Shown piece after piece: positions 23,735 to 35,632 of a DNA stretch of 64,000 nucleotides (its first letter is position 1; every line of letters starts with the position of its first letter). A program made the translations under genes and the position numbers. The DNA is from Phycomyces blakesleeanus NRRL 1555(-) (lineage: Eukaryota > Mucoromycota > Mucoromycetes > Mucorales > Phycomycetaceae). The DNA lies in assembly GCF_001638985.1 (NCBI RefSeq), contig NW_017265142.1:806001-870000 (forward strand), in the 5' to 3' direction. Under the pieces are notes generated by a model, which worked only from the letters and a program-made list of their open reading frames with translations, was not told the origin of the DNA and did not search any database.

Positions 23735-25436
23735 TCAAAGAAATGATACATGATGTATTAGGTTTGTTGTAGATTGTAATGAATCACTTGGCAAATAAAA
23801 TACAATGATAATATAATAGAGCAGAAGACAGATACAGTAAAAGATGATAAGCAGCAATTGTTGACAGGTATGAAAAGAGAGAACAACCAATAGAATTGTT
23901 GTTAAAAGCAAGAGAAAGGGAAAGGTATATAAAAAGAAAATAACAAAACAGAAAAGTAATAACCAACAAGAAAACCAAAACCAACAAACAACGTTTATAA
24001 AACTAAGGAACCAATACATTATATTGTAAAATAATATAAATCACAAAGAGAAGAAAACAAGAAAGAGATATTGAAACTGATTGAAGGATAAAGATAATAT
24101 TTTATTGAATGAAATTGCTTCTCTTTTATAGTTGACAAGATTTAGAATTGATAATAGAAGTTTGGAAAAATAAAGATAGTAAAAATAGAATAATGAGTAA
24201 TCAATATGACAAGGATAAAATATATGAATAAAGATATGGTAAAAATATAATAATAAAAATACTGATATTGTGCAGAGATTTTGGCAAGATGAATTGTGTA
24301 CAGTGTAGAAAAGAAATGTTACTAGCATGGGTTACCATGATTTCAAATGAGTACAATGTGAACAAATATGTTAACAAGGGAAAAGGAAAAAGTATTGTGT
24401 GTTGACGGAACAGGGAACGGAAACAAGATTTTTTCTGTTCATAGAAAAATTCTTCTCTTACTACCAAGGGCACAGCAGCACATCAACAAACTGTTGATGT
24501 CAGCCTCTCATAACTAGGATGACACGTCACAACAAACCACCAGACAAACCCACCGAGCAGACTGATCTTCCAGTACCAGACATCACAACATGGTTAAAAG
24601 CTGTACCTGCCTATAACACATGTGACACAAGTGACGCGTGTTGAGTTATGGTGTGTGGTGCAACTGGTCAGAAATATAATATATATTATATGTATAGTTA
24701 TATTCTTGTGATTTCGCTTAGGACAATCTAACAAGAAGGAATTTAGACAATGAACAGGACTTTAAATGGATAGAAACAGATATATAGACAACAGACAGAT
24801 AGACAAACAGACAAATGCACAAGCAGACAAACAGTCAAATGGACAAGCGGACAATGGACAACGGACAGGCAGACAAACAGACAACGAACAAGAAGACAAA
24901 TAGACAAACAGACAAATAGACAAATGGACAAATGGACAAGCAGACAAATGGCGAGACAGTACTTGCAGATTCTAACAGTGTACAACTTAGTATATCCCGC
25001 AGAACAATAGCTAAATCTCAGTGATAATGTTCAAAAGAAATATAGAGAAAAACTAAATGAATTTTATTGGGATAAAAACGTCTCTCTTATATACTAATTG
25101 ACAACTGCATTCAAGGTGACAATCTAGATACATCTTATGCTAAATGATGATTATTTGGAAGAGTGTACAGGTCTTTGGGCATAATCACAAAAGGAATTAA
25201 TCAAAAATAATAAAAAAAAGAAAAAAAGGAGACAAGCATTTAAAGTCCAGCGGGAATTTAAATGTCGATAGCAAGAAAAAAGGAAAAAGAGGGAGAGAGA
25301 AAATAAATCCAAGAAATCGGATTTTGTCATGTTCAGAGATAGAGTCACGACTTTGCACTATCCATAACTTAATAGTCTGCCCATAAGTTGATGTCACATC
25401 AAACAAATATACATTTTTGGTCAATGCTGAAACATT
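23735..25436. other. LTR-retrotransposon-like debris, no intact gene
   Basis: The start (about 23750-24130) shares blocks such as ATCACTTGGCAAATAAA and a TTTTATTGA block with 26300-26640 in the same orientation, as two LTRs would. At 24519-24644 there is a short frame, MTRHNKPPDKPTEQ, that resembles a gag N-terminus in composition and position just after an LTR-like unit, but it is only 41 codons long. Long hydrophobic minus-strand frames here come from A-rich plus-strand sequence and are not credible. Confidence 0.3.
24775..24957. repeat. GACAAACA-type minisatellite
   Basis: About 180 bp of imperfect tandem copies of an 8-bp unit near GACAAACA/GACAAATG. It lies inside the LTR-like debris and has no neighbouring gene. 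Confidence 0.8.
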
Positions 25437-26262
25437 TTACAACACTTGTGTCACAAGTAACGCATGTGGTGCTTGTATTTGTGGTAAATGTTGACAGGTG
25501 ATGTTATCATGGTTTTTGAGGTTTGAATGAGTTTGTAGATGTAAGATAACCTCTCTTTTCCACAAGAGAGAAACAGACAAACTCAAAAGAGAATGCAGAA
25601 TTAAAAATAATAAAATCAATAAAAGAAAAATAAGAGAAAAACAGTACTATTAATCAATCTCAATAGACTTGACTCAATATACTCAGATAATTAAACAAGT
25701 AAAATATCAACAGCATTAAATATTAAGAGATCTTATTGTCAGAAAATAAGATGAAAAAAAATCAATATTTATTAAATATAAGTATTATGATATTTATAGT
25801 TTTGCAATTAAGTTGTTGAATAATTAAATAAATAAAATTATAAAAAAAAATATAATAAAATCTGTATAATTGACAATCTATTAAATGTGATTTGTTCTTT
25901 ACTATCATTAAGTACAGATAAAATAAAATAATTATTAAGTCATAATTATAATCATAAAGATAATTATGCTTGTAAGAATATATAATAAAAATAATATAAA
26001 TTCCAAGTTAATTCATTTAGTTAAATATAGTGAGAAAATAAGATATGATGTGTGGTTGCCTAAAGTTATTGTTGACAGAATGATGCTTTTTTATTATACT
26101 TATTGGTGTTTTACTCTATAAATAGAAAAATTGCTTTCTATTCAGCCTTGGCCGCCATCAGAAAATCAAAAAATAATAATAATAAAATATAATTTTTCTA
26201 GAATTACAGAATTCTGTAATATCACTGCACTGCCGTATAACCAAAATTTTGTTTTACGCTGA
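25437..26262 (-). repeat. Uninterrupted inverted copy of the El-4 host repeat
   Basis: The reverse complement matches 16525-16970 followed directly by 23352-23734. At the junction it reads ATAATTTTATT with a single AAT, the pre-insertion state of the El-4 site. It has no coding content. Confidence 0.85.
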
Positions 26263-27300
26263 CTATTTTTATATCATCTCATGTCAAAACTGACGCGTGA
26301 TGTGTTTGTTTGTTATGGATTGTAACAGTATCACTTGGCAAATAAATGTAATGTGAATTACAAAATACAAGAAGAAAAATACAATAAGAATGGAAAAGAA
26401 TAGAAAATTTGACAGGTAAGAATTGGTGACAGACAGATAGAAAAAATATGGAGAAGAAAAAAATAGAAATTGTGACAATAACAAAGTCTGAGAAAGACAG
26501 AAAGTGGAAAACAGAGAAACGAAATATATCAAAATTGACAGACAACACTTCAATGAACAAGAACACTATGTATGAATGATAATAACAGACAAGAATAAAT
26601 AAGATCAAGGATAGAATGATGATTTTATTGATTGAAAAAGTTGTTCCTTTTATAAACAAAAATGTTTGGTTAAAATAATTTTTTGAGAAAAAGAAAAGAA
26701 AGTCAAGTGAAAATTTTTACTATATGTAACTGATGTTGATAGTAGAAGTAGAATAGAAAATTATAGAGAGAATAAAATAAAAGTATAGTAAAAATATAAT
26801 AATTGAATAAAGATAAAATAAAAATATAGTGAGGTAGAATAGAAGTAAAGTAATTATATAATAACTATATAGTAAAGTAAAGTAAAAAAATATAATAATA
26901 GTATAATAATAGAATCTAATAAAATGTAATAAAAAATAGTGTAAAATAAATGTCAGCAATAAAGAAGTGTATAAATTAGGGGAAAGAGGTATAATGTTTT
27001 TAGTGGGTAACAGGTGTTTCTGAAGTGACGATATTTAATTTTAAGGAACAGGATTGTAATGGGGGGTTTGAGTATAGGGGTATCGGGAGCAAGATTTCCC
27101 AAGAAACCTGGGGGACCACTCTTGTCCCTCGAGACACGTCACTCGGTCGACTCACCATTGACGTCAACGCCCACGAGTCCGGTACCATCCGTCACGGCTC
27201 ACCGCCTGACCAAACCACTGAAGGAATCCACTATCTGGTATCCCCCAACAGAAACTAGCCAAAGCTTTAGTTACCTACAACATTCGCAACTAAACACGCA
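26263..27300. other. AT-rich debris, then a GC-richer unique stretch
   Basis: 26280-26650 repeats motifs of 23750-24130 (see that entry); 26700-26960 is low-complexity. At 27050-27290 base composition rises sharply and the sequence does not recur in the window; frames are open on both strands for 60-100 codons but match nothing I recognise. It may be an old host exon or the natural 5' flank of the tRNA gene. Confidence 0.35.
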
Positions 27301-27301
27301 T

Positions 27302-27372
27302 GCGCGGATGGTTAAGTGGTATAATCTTCGCCTGCCACGCGAAGGGCCCGGGTTCGATTCCCGGTCCGCGCA
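27302..27372 (+). tRNA. tRNA-Gly (GCC)
   Basis: A 71-nt cloverleaf: acceptor GCGCGGA/TCCGCGC fully paired, anticodon stem TTCGC/GCGAA, loop CTGCCAC with anticodon GCC, T arm GGGTTCGATTCCC, discriminator A. A- and B-box sequences match the polymerase III consensus. A TTTT tract follows directly (27375-27378) as terminator. This looks functional. Confidence 0.96.
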
Positions 27373-27408
27373 ACTTTTGCAGTTATAGTTTTTGATCTGG
27401 GTTGTTCT

Positions 27409-27770
27409 TGTCGGACATTATTTTAATGAATCCGAGAAATCGGAATAATTGACCGCAGCACTTCTGTGTGTCAAAGATACCTCATAGATAACGAACCGCA
27501 GTAATGTCTTGTAAAGATTAACCACAGTAACATCTTCTGAGCATCAACCGCAGTAAAAAGACTTCTCTTGTAATTAAATAGAGTATAATAGTTTACTGCA
27601 GATAATGTGCAGTATTAGTTTAGAAAACTATATAAGACAATTCAATTTCTATCAATAAAAAGTACCTTTTATCCTCTCTTCGATTTTACATATACTCTCC
27701 AATCCCCAGTGGGTTTGACCTTTTGACTTTACTATAGTAAAAGGAAGACCATCTCAGATCAGGAACAACA
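27409..27770 (+). repeat. Solo LTR, type B, downstream of tRNA-Gly
   Basis: 362 bp from TGTCGGACATT to GGAACAACA, closely similar to 3067-3428. It begins 36 bp after the tRNA 3' end. Its flanks (TTCT and CAAT) do not match, so the locus was rearranged or the partner LTR is the inverted copy that follows. Confidence 0.85.
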
Positions 27771-28642
27771 CAATGCTATAACACAGCCAAAATTGGTCAA
27801 ACCCACTGGGGATCAAGGAGTATGCGTAAAATCAAAGAGAGGATAAAAGATATCTTTTATTGATATGAATTGAATTGTCTTATATAGTTTTCTAAACTAA
27901 TACTGCGCATTATCCACAGTAGTTATTATTTTTATTTAATTAAAGAAATAGTCATTATACTGTGGTTAATGCTCAGAAAGATATTACTGTGCATAAAGAA
28001 GTACTGTGGTTAACACTACGGCGGGATGAATGGCAGTTGGGCCGAAATTAGGCACATAACTGCCATTTTTTTGGTCAAAACCCAATAAAATCTCCGCCGT
28101 TTGTTGTAAGATGGTAATGTCATTCGTAGCAATTTAAAAAAGTAACATGAAAACACTTTTTTTGTTGCTGTACAATATTTTCAATACTGTAAAAAATGTT
28201 TGTAAGTTGTAATGACCACTTTGAGTATTGAAATATATGTTTTATTGATTATCAAAGATGTTAACAATTATTAAGATTAATAATTTTTGGAATGTGTGAA
28301 CGAAATGGTAACATAACTGCCATTTTTTTATTTTTTAAACTACGTTCTTTTTTTTTTAGATATTCTTTTTATCTTGATGAATTGGCAATTTGATTTTATT
28401 TAAATCGCGTAATGGCATATAGAGCATATAGGGAATGAAGAGAAAAGCATAAGGTGTATAGAGAATAGAAAAAAAACCGGAGTATATAAAGAAGAAAAGA
28501 AAGACAGGGCATATAGAGATTAAAAAAAACATAAGAAATAGAGAAAATTAAAAAAAGAATATAAGATACAAGGATGATATAAAAAATATAAAAGATATAA
28601 GGATATAGAGCATATAGAAAAATAAGATAAAAATAAAAAGGA

Positions 28643-31600
28643 TTACAGAATGGAAAGATTGCCTTTAGTAATGTGCATGTTGTTGTTAAAGATATAATAG
28701 GGCGCGATTACATAAAACTGGTTTCCATTCGGTGGGTATTGGACCAGACCAACTTGATGACAAATGTCATTTACACTTATAACTGCATAAGTCGGTTGCG
28801 TTTGGTGGCCTAGTGTATGGGTGCTTTGTGACCATTGTTTGACGATAGGTACTGATGAGTCATGACCAGCAGCGTCATGTTCCTTCATGACCTCCACAAA
28901 AGCAAGAAAGTGTGGGAAGCCATAGAAATCTACATGCTGAAAGTAGAACTGTACTGTACCGACGAGCCAGCTGTGAACAATTACATTACAGTTGCTAAAA
29001 TAAATAAATAAATAGAATGTAAGCAACTTTTGATTGTATATCGAAAAATATTATACTTACTTTCTATAGGGGCAAGTAAACATCACGTAATGGTTGCCAC
29101 AGCTGGTCTCGTTTTTCTTTCTTTGGTACATGCATGAGGAATATACAGTCGAGTCCATCCACAGACGTGCAGCTACAACAACAACAGAGTCACCAAACTC
29201 GTGGCCAGTCAAGCCTGTTGTTCTCCGGTAGTATTTCAATAAAGCTTCCTTCACACTAGGGCCGCCTACACCTTCCACCAAATCATCATTCAAATTAACA
29301 AACTGATGAAATGGCTCTCACAACTGCACACCACTAGGATCATTAGGAAGGTCCATGTAGCTCTCTCTTCCATATGGCTTTGGCCGAATGAGGTTGATTT
29401 CATCACAGATGCTGATTGCCGTGCTGGTATAATTGTGAATCGCAAATCGCTCAATGAGAAAACTGGCGTTTCAGCCACCCTTTGATTTGGACTTTATCAA
29501 TTTCGAGAAGACGCCAATTACTCTCTCCATTGAGCGAGTGGAGTAGCATCGCAGGGGGCCTTGCTGCTTGATGATATAGGGTATATGGACCAGGTAATGT
29601 TGCACTGGTCGGAAAACACTACGAGACAGGGTATTATTCTGGACTTGTTGGTATAAAAACGAGTGCCAGTGCTTGAAGTATCTATTATTAATATTTAAAA
29701 AATGGTAACAATCAGCTATTTGTAATGATAATATATGAGACGTATAATAACTTACGACTCCATCTCATCAAGCAATTCTGATGTCAATGTCTATTGCAAG
29801 GCAAGCGCGCAACCTTTCACGAGAGATAATAGAGCTGTTTTAACAGCCCTATTTGGTAAATAAGGCATGACCAAAGTGGGGACAAGGTATAAGAGAAAGT
29901 CAAGCCAGTCCACTGCGCGAGTATCATCGATCTTGGCAAATACGTTGTCGAAACTGCCTTGAAATGAGGTGGGTATATATTTTCGTGAGCTGGTAATACA
30001 GTTTCCGATTGTTACAAGGTCTGCTCTTGGTATATGAAAAGGGTATTCGGTGGTATTGAGGGTATTGTCTGGATGGGTATAATAAAATTTGGTTTCCTTT
30101 GTGAGGGTGACGGTAATCAGGTCATACACAAGCTTTCCAATCCCTCTTGCAATTAAATGAAGTTCATCTAATGCAAAAAATGATGATCCAGAGAAGGTTG
30201 AGAGTTGGGTATATATGCTCGGCTGGTATATGTTCTTCGACTATTACAAGCAGTTATTTAGTATGAAAAAAAGATGGCTAATTGAACATTTGTATACTTA
30301 CAGGGTTGCCTACTTTGAAGTCTTGCAAAGGTCTTAACCGGGCGGATATGTCATCAAAGTACATGCTATGCCGTCTGTTAGTAGGGAATTTGCCTTTGGT
30401 CTCACAAAAACGGCAACCAAATAAACTTGTATGGGAACCAATGTGGGCCATATCAGCTACAGCTGGAATATCGCCAGAAGCAAGCAGAAGATAGACCTTG
30501 GATCTGCAAAGCTCCACTCCATTGTGCTTGACAACCAAGCCATGTGCCTCAAGATCTCGCAATTCATTGATGATGGGTATAAGAAAGGAGTCCAAATGAG
30601 TTGGCTTCTTGGGGCCAGGCAAGATTGCCAGTTGCAAAAGGTATTTGTTGGTATATCTAAGTATTTTATTAGTAATTTTTTTTTAAAAAAAATGTAATAA
30701 TAATAATAAATAGTAATAAATTAATTAATTACCTGATGGATGGGTCTAGGTTGAATATTATGCAATGGATGATGGTATATGAGTTTTTGCCTTTCTTTTG
30801 ATTGACAAACCCATCGGTATAAAGCCCAATGGCAATATCATCGGGATTGGAGAACAGGCCCTGCTGCACCAACTGCTTGTAATTGTCACCATCATAAATG
30901 TCAGTTAGCTGACCAGCTACAGATTCCCGGTTTGCTCTGTAACAGAGGAGTTCTCTTGTGGCTGGATCTGCCAACATTTGAGAAAGCATATCCCCAACTG
31001 ACATAAGTTTCATACTGGCGGCTGGTGTCTGACTTTGATTGGGATCAGTCTTGTATCGCGGTTTGCCGCAGTCAACACAAGATTCCTGGTCATCATTAAT
31101 GCCATACAATTGACAACCACTAGAGCAGACACCATACTCATGGCCCTTGACACTTGACTTTGACTTGAGCAAAGCATCAACAGTTTCGCCATGACTGATC
31201 TTAGCCCCAGGTTCTAAAAAAAACGATATCAATACATGTTAGTGATCTGGAATTAAAGTACAAGGTAACAGAAAATATAATATTTTACCCATCATTATAT
31301 CGTCATGGTCTCGGATGACAGTGTTTATAAATTGAACAATGTCTCTATATGCTGCTCTAGCAATTCTATGCTGTAGCATCAATTGAGACAGATGAATACT
31401 CATCAACTCGGCCTTGGTAAAAGTATTTGTACTGATTTGGCTGCTGTTGTAAATGTGAGCTTCACCCTCACTGTCCTCAAAATTACATGCGCACTTATAT
31501 GAAATAGTATTATCAAGCTCCATAGACTCCATAGTATATTCTGTAATACATTATTTAGTAATTGGAAAATAAATAATACAATTACAGCTCTTTTCATTAC

Positions 31601-31832
31601 CTGAATTGCTAACAGATTCATCTTCATTACTAGTATCATTTTCGTCATGGTACATGTCAACATCATCCAGAATAGACTGGTCAATTTCAGTCATTGTTGC
31701 TGAATCTCCTCTGTGAATTCTCTTGTGGTTTTGCAGCTTCTGGTAGTTATCAAAAAACAAGACACATTGATCACATTGGTATTGCTGTGTAGATATTCTA
31801 TCTCTCTGCTGGCTGGCATTGGAAGAAGACAT
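28643..31832 (-). pseudogene. Tnp2-like transposase of El-5
   Basis: Seven exons read downward: 31832-31602, 31540-31289, 31214-30733, about 30656-30302, 30240-29752, 29690-29059 and 28997-28643. Exon 1 has a good C2H2 finger (YQCDQCVLFF...LQNHKRIH). Exon 3 has CSSGCQLYG...CVDCGKPRYKT, PATRELLCYRANRES and IGLYTDGFVNQKKG, whose Asp is the likely first catalytic residue. Exon 4 has LAILPGPKKPTHLDSF, SGDIPAVADMAHIG and GCRFCETKG. Exon 5 has FFALDELHL and AVDWLDFLLYLVPTL; exon 6 has CYSTRSMERVIGVF; exon 7 ends ITKGNLSIL. Three stops occur: TAG 29791-29793, TGA 29471-29473 and TGA 29318-29320. El-4 keeps TGG at the first and third and CGT at the second, so all three are transitions. Confidence 0.85.
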
Positions 31833-33270
31833 ATTGGTTGGGTTGGTACATATGTAATATATAAAATAAAGCTGCGAAAAGGATTTTGGTGCTATTTATT
31901 AAATGTAAAAGACATCTTTATATACTCTTTATTTTTTAACCAAAATGCTTGCAGCTCTTTTTCTTTTTCTCTCTCATAATGATGATATAGCAATGATTAC
32001 AGTAATGTCAATGCTAGGTGAAACACCTGTCAGTAAATAATTCCCGTGGTTGGAAAGATTCTTCTTCATTAATAATTATGATGTAAGTTAAAATACTTCT
32101 TGGTTGACAAGGGGGTACCATTAAAAGAGCACCGGTGAAACAGACACGTACTCTTTACTTGTGAGCGATTAGATATTCTTTGGGCTTTATAAAGAGGTAT
32201 ATGTATATTTAGGATAATTAATGACCAAATAATTTATGTTTTTTTTTTAAATAAATTATCAATTACTCTCTAATACCAAAGGCAAAGAAAAACAGCCTTC
32301 TAATAATTAACAGTTAAAAAAAAGTAGTACTGTCTAAACACATTGGTAGAAAAGACATATTTATATTATCTGTGTTATACTAATAATATTTTTGAGATAG
32401 TGAATATATATTTAGCTAATAGCATTATTTTCTTGTTTATGTATAAAACTTAAAGAAATAGATATAGATAATGAGGGCTATAGTCTGATACTCTTTTACT
32501 GACATCATCAAGATAAGCACTACTGATCGAAAGGGGTGTTAATTGAAAGTGCCAGTGTGAGTTAAAACACACCTTTTTCAAAAATGTACGGTTTCAGTCA
32601 AAAATGCCCCTTGGTAAATAATAGTAATGACAGTTAAAATTATTTTTACCTTTGATGACAGCATCAATCAAAAGTTTTAGTCGATAATGATAATAAGTAT
32701 GATATGAACTTGAGTATCATAACATTTACTTTAATGTTGATAAAAAGGGGCTAATTAACTATATGATGTTCAGATGTTATATAGCTACTGTAGAGTATAT
32801 TTAAAGTTATAATTTTAACTGGTACAGGGTTTTGTCATCGAGAACTTTAACCAAATTTCATGCTATATCTGCAATATGTATAGAGTTATATTATTATATC
32901 ATATACTTTAAAACGTTTAATATGTAGACGGTGCAAAGTATGAACATTTATACATATAATATTGATTTAAAGTCTAATTCATTTTATCTTTATATTTCTT
33001 ACAGTTTTGTTGTGTCGACATGAAAAGACTGTATCATGTTCACATGAGCTACTGCAGACAGGTGCAGACAGGTGCATACAAGTGCATAAGCATCCCTTCT
33101 TTTATATGTTTTGTTTGTACATCTGTCTGTATCTTTTTCATATAAATAGCTATCAATTGCTTGTAATAAATCATTGCCTTTCTCAAACTCAAATCGCTCT
33201 TATTCTACTTGTCTAAACTATCACCTTTTCTTTTCAACTCACTGCTTATAGCTAAAAAAAAAACTTAAAC
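31833..33270. promoter_or_regulatory. Divergent intergenic region of El-5 with TATA box
   Basis: 1.44 kb between the two starts. TATAAATAG at 33141-33149 lies about 120 bp before the companion ATG and is followed by a pyrimidine-rich leader, as in fungal promoters. An AT-rich TATATATTAC-like string lies about 25 bp from the transposase ATG. No other gene is visible here. Confidence 0.5.
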
Positions 33271-34301
33271 ATGTCCGATATTAACACAACTCTCCTCAAC
33301 TCAATTCAAAAGATTGAGGTTGATCTTGCTGAAATCAAGCAAGCATTGCGTGAGCTTCAAAGGCAATTCAGCAATCAATTTGTGCCAGCAGTCAGTGCGG
33401 AAGATCTAACTACAATGCAACAAAGCATTATTGAGCAGAGTTGTAAGTCATATATATTCTGTGCTTAGATGTTTATTTACTTTATTAATATTGTCATACA
33501 CTTTTTGTAGCTCTTGAGCGCATTGCCAAGTCTGTGAAAAGAGCCCAGCTCACAGAGTACCCTGATCAGCTTGGTAAGCAAGTAATCAATACTGGTGGCG
33601 AGTTCAAAGGAAAAAACGAAGCGCAAAAATACAATCTGTTGCTTCAGATTCTTCACGAGCAGGACTGGAAGGCGCGCTGCAAAGAAGTTCCACAAGGGCA
33701 GCTTTTGCCCCCATTAGTCCCTCTTTCAGACCATGATTTGACAGTAAAAAGACTGCATCTCAAAACATTAGGCCGTACGGTAAAGCATGATATCATTGAC
33801 AAAGACTATCCTGCGGCCTCAAAAGAATGGAAGAATATCCCAGAGAAAAACAGGGAATACTACATGATGCATTTGGAGAGGTTGGCGAAGAATGGTGGAT
33901 TGCACATCCACCAATGTAAAAGAATGTGGTGTGCAAGAAGCCTTCTTCGGGAAAGCTTCAAGAGCGACAACCAGACGCACAAGAGAAGAATGGCAGAGAA
34001 GAACAAAGTAAGTTTATCAATTAACAAATCTATATATTGTAAACTTTAATTAACATCGTTTCCTTTTATTATGCTATAAACACAGTGAGACATAAGTGAT
34101 TCTTTGCTTTCTTCTCCTGATATGTCAGAAACTGGTGATGTTGAGTCGCCCATAATGGCAGATGTGCTGTAAGTTACCATTGTTGCTTTTTCTCATGCGC
34201 TATTAATACAAAACTAATATAAACTTCTTACTCTTTTATGTAGGTCTCCTCCACCCACAGCAAGTGTTGAGCCTGCTCGCAAGAGAAGCCGAAGATCGTA
34301 G
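33271..34301 (+). pseudogene. Companion gene of El-5
   Basis: Exons 33271-33442, 33511-34007, about 34087-34169 and 34245-34301. Residues 1-55 (MSDINTTLLNSIQKIEVDL...) form a probable coiled coil. Exon 2 contains SVKRAQLTEYPDQLGKQV, GGEFKGKNEAQKYNLLLQ, a linker, then EWKNIPEKNREYYMMHLERL and HIHQCKRMWCARSLLRESF, the most conserved block among companions. The tail is acidic, then basic (ARKRSRRS), a possible nuclear signal. Exons 1-2 are fully open (223 codons). At exon 3 the expected acceptor is changed (AAG to AAA relative to El-4) and a TGA occupies the position of a CAA, so the tail is probably lost. It aligns with El-4 throughout. Biochemical role unknown. Confidence 0.75.
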
Positions 34302-35314
34302 TTTGGCTGCTGTGATTGGCCAAGTTTGATTTTTTTAGTCTGTCTTTAGTGCATTTTTTTTCTTATCTCGTCATTTTTCTTTTTATGTTTTTTATTCCTT
34401 TTTTCTTTCATATAAAAAATTTATTGACCTCTTTCATATGATTGCTAATGTTGTGATTACAAGAATTTGAAGCTAATGTACAGCATCTACAATTCCGCTA
34501 CATTCAAATATAAAAGGAAATAGTATATAGCCTTTTTTTTGGGAAAAAAATTAATAGTAATATTTTTGTACTGATATATTATACTTGGGAGTCGTTCTAT
34601 TATATGTAAGTATATTGAGTAGAATAAACACGTTAAGCTTTCTAACAAGATGCTCATTCAGGTTGTATGAATCAGATTCGAATTAGCTTCATGTTATATG
34701 ACTTGAATCTTTGCTCAAGTTTTTCTTCTTCTACAATAACGACTTTCTATAGTGCTTATGTTTTATTGCTTTTCTTATATATAGATCTTAAATATTAATA
34801 CATTCTTTAATATATATATATATTCTTAGAGTAAATGCTTATTTTACTGAACAAGTAAGCATATTATATAAAGGTAAGCATTATAATAATATTATATCTA
34901 TTTATTTATTTTAAGTTTTTTCTCTAATATTAGTATATTTGTAGAAATTGGTAAAAAATAATAAGTGCTATCTAAGATATATTAGAATACCCAAAGTATA
35001 TGAAATACAATTTGAATAGTAGTGTTTTACTGCATACGTTTTGCAGTAGCTAAACAGAACCATTTTTTATTGTGAGTGGCCGATGGAATTGTTTTTTCAC
35101 TATTACTATTATTATTATCATTTTCATTTAATAAAACATGCATTGAAATAAAGATTCAATTCAATTAAACCCGATTCAATATTGTATAATAAAAAACAGA
35201 CCATTCTGTTAAAGCTGCAAAGGAAAAACAAGAGGTTGTGCTAGAATTGAAAGCAATAGAACAAAAGAAAGAATGTAATAGAGGAAAGGAAGGACGCTTG
35301 ATTTTTTTTTGAAA

Positions 35315-35550
35315 AATGGTAACAGTGCCTGTTTTGACTTTTTACATAATAAATAACTGCCATTTTTTATTATGAAAAAAATGGTAACAGTGCTTGTTTT
35401 GGCTTTTTACATAATAAATAACTGCCATTTTTTACTATGTAAAAAATGGTAACAGTGCCTGTTTTGGCCTTATACAGAGTCATAACTGCCATTTTTTATT
35501 AAGTAAAAAATGGCAGTTATGTTACCAAAGTGGTAACATTTTACCATTTT
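35315..35550. repeat. Subterminal tandem repeats with internal hairpins (El-5 right end)
   Basis: Three copies of a unit of about 65 bp, each starting AAAAATGGTAACAGTGC and ending ATAACTGCCATTTTTTA, plus a partial fourth beside the terminus. The start and end of each unit are inverted to one another, so each can fold. El-4 has one such unit at 23235-23335, and the same GGCAGTT motif occurs at the El-5 left end. These are candidate binding sites for element proteins. Confidence 0.7.
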
Positions 35551-35632
35551 CTCCGCCGTAGTGTAACTATCTTCAGATTTTACGGATTCATCAAAATAAT
35601 ATCTGACATACTGTAGAAAAAAATGTACAAGT

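Larger units (their letters stand above)
28014..35563 (-). mobile_element. El-5: CACTA-like DNA transposon, best-preserved two-gene copy
   Basis: Termini CACTACGGCGG (28014) and CCGCCGTAGTG (to 35563), duplication TAA (28011-28013 and 35564-35566). Length is 7550 bp. Transposase on minus (31832-28643) and companion on plus (33271-34301) are head to head, 1.44 kb apart. Non-coding ends: about 630 bp left, and about 1.2 kb right with tandem subterminal repeats. Confidence 0.94.
27779..35608 (-). repeat. Type B LTR, inverted, split by El-5
   Basis: 27795-28013 matches the minus strand of type B from the GGTCAAACCCACTGGGGAT block inward; 35564-35608 supplies the other end (GGATTCATCAAAATAATATCTGACA region). 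The El-5 target duplication TAA lies at the break. The outer 3' part is divergent or truncated. Confidence 0.75.

Noticed and set aside
24743..24985. Repeat array considered as a CRISPR
   Set aside because: The units are contiguous without unique spacers, and the context is eukaryotic.
23735..26960. Several minus-strand open frames encoding very hydrophobic Leu/Phe/Ile-rich proteins
   Set aside because: They are produced by A-rich plus-strand repeats; composition is low-complexity and they overlap recognised repeats, so they are not membrane proteins.
27025..27300. Open frames in the GC-richer stretch before tRNA-Gly
   Set aside because: Frames are open on both strands, lack splice or start context and match nothing recognisable; kept only as an unexplained unique stretch.
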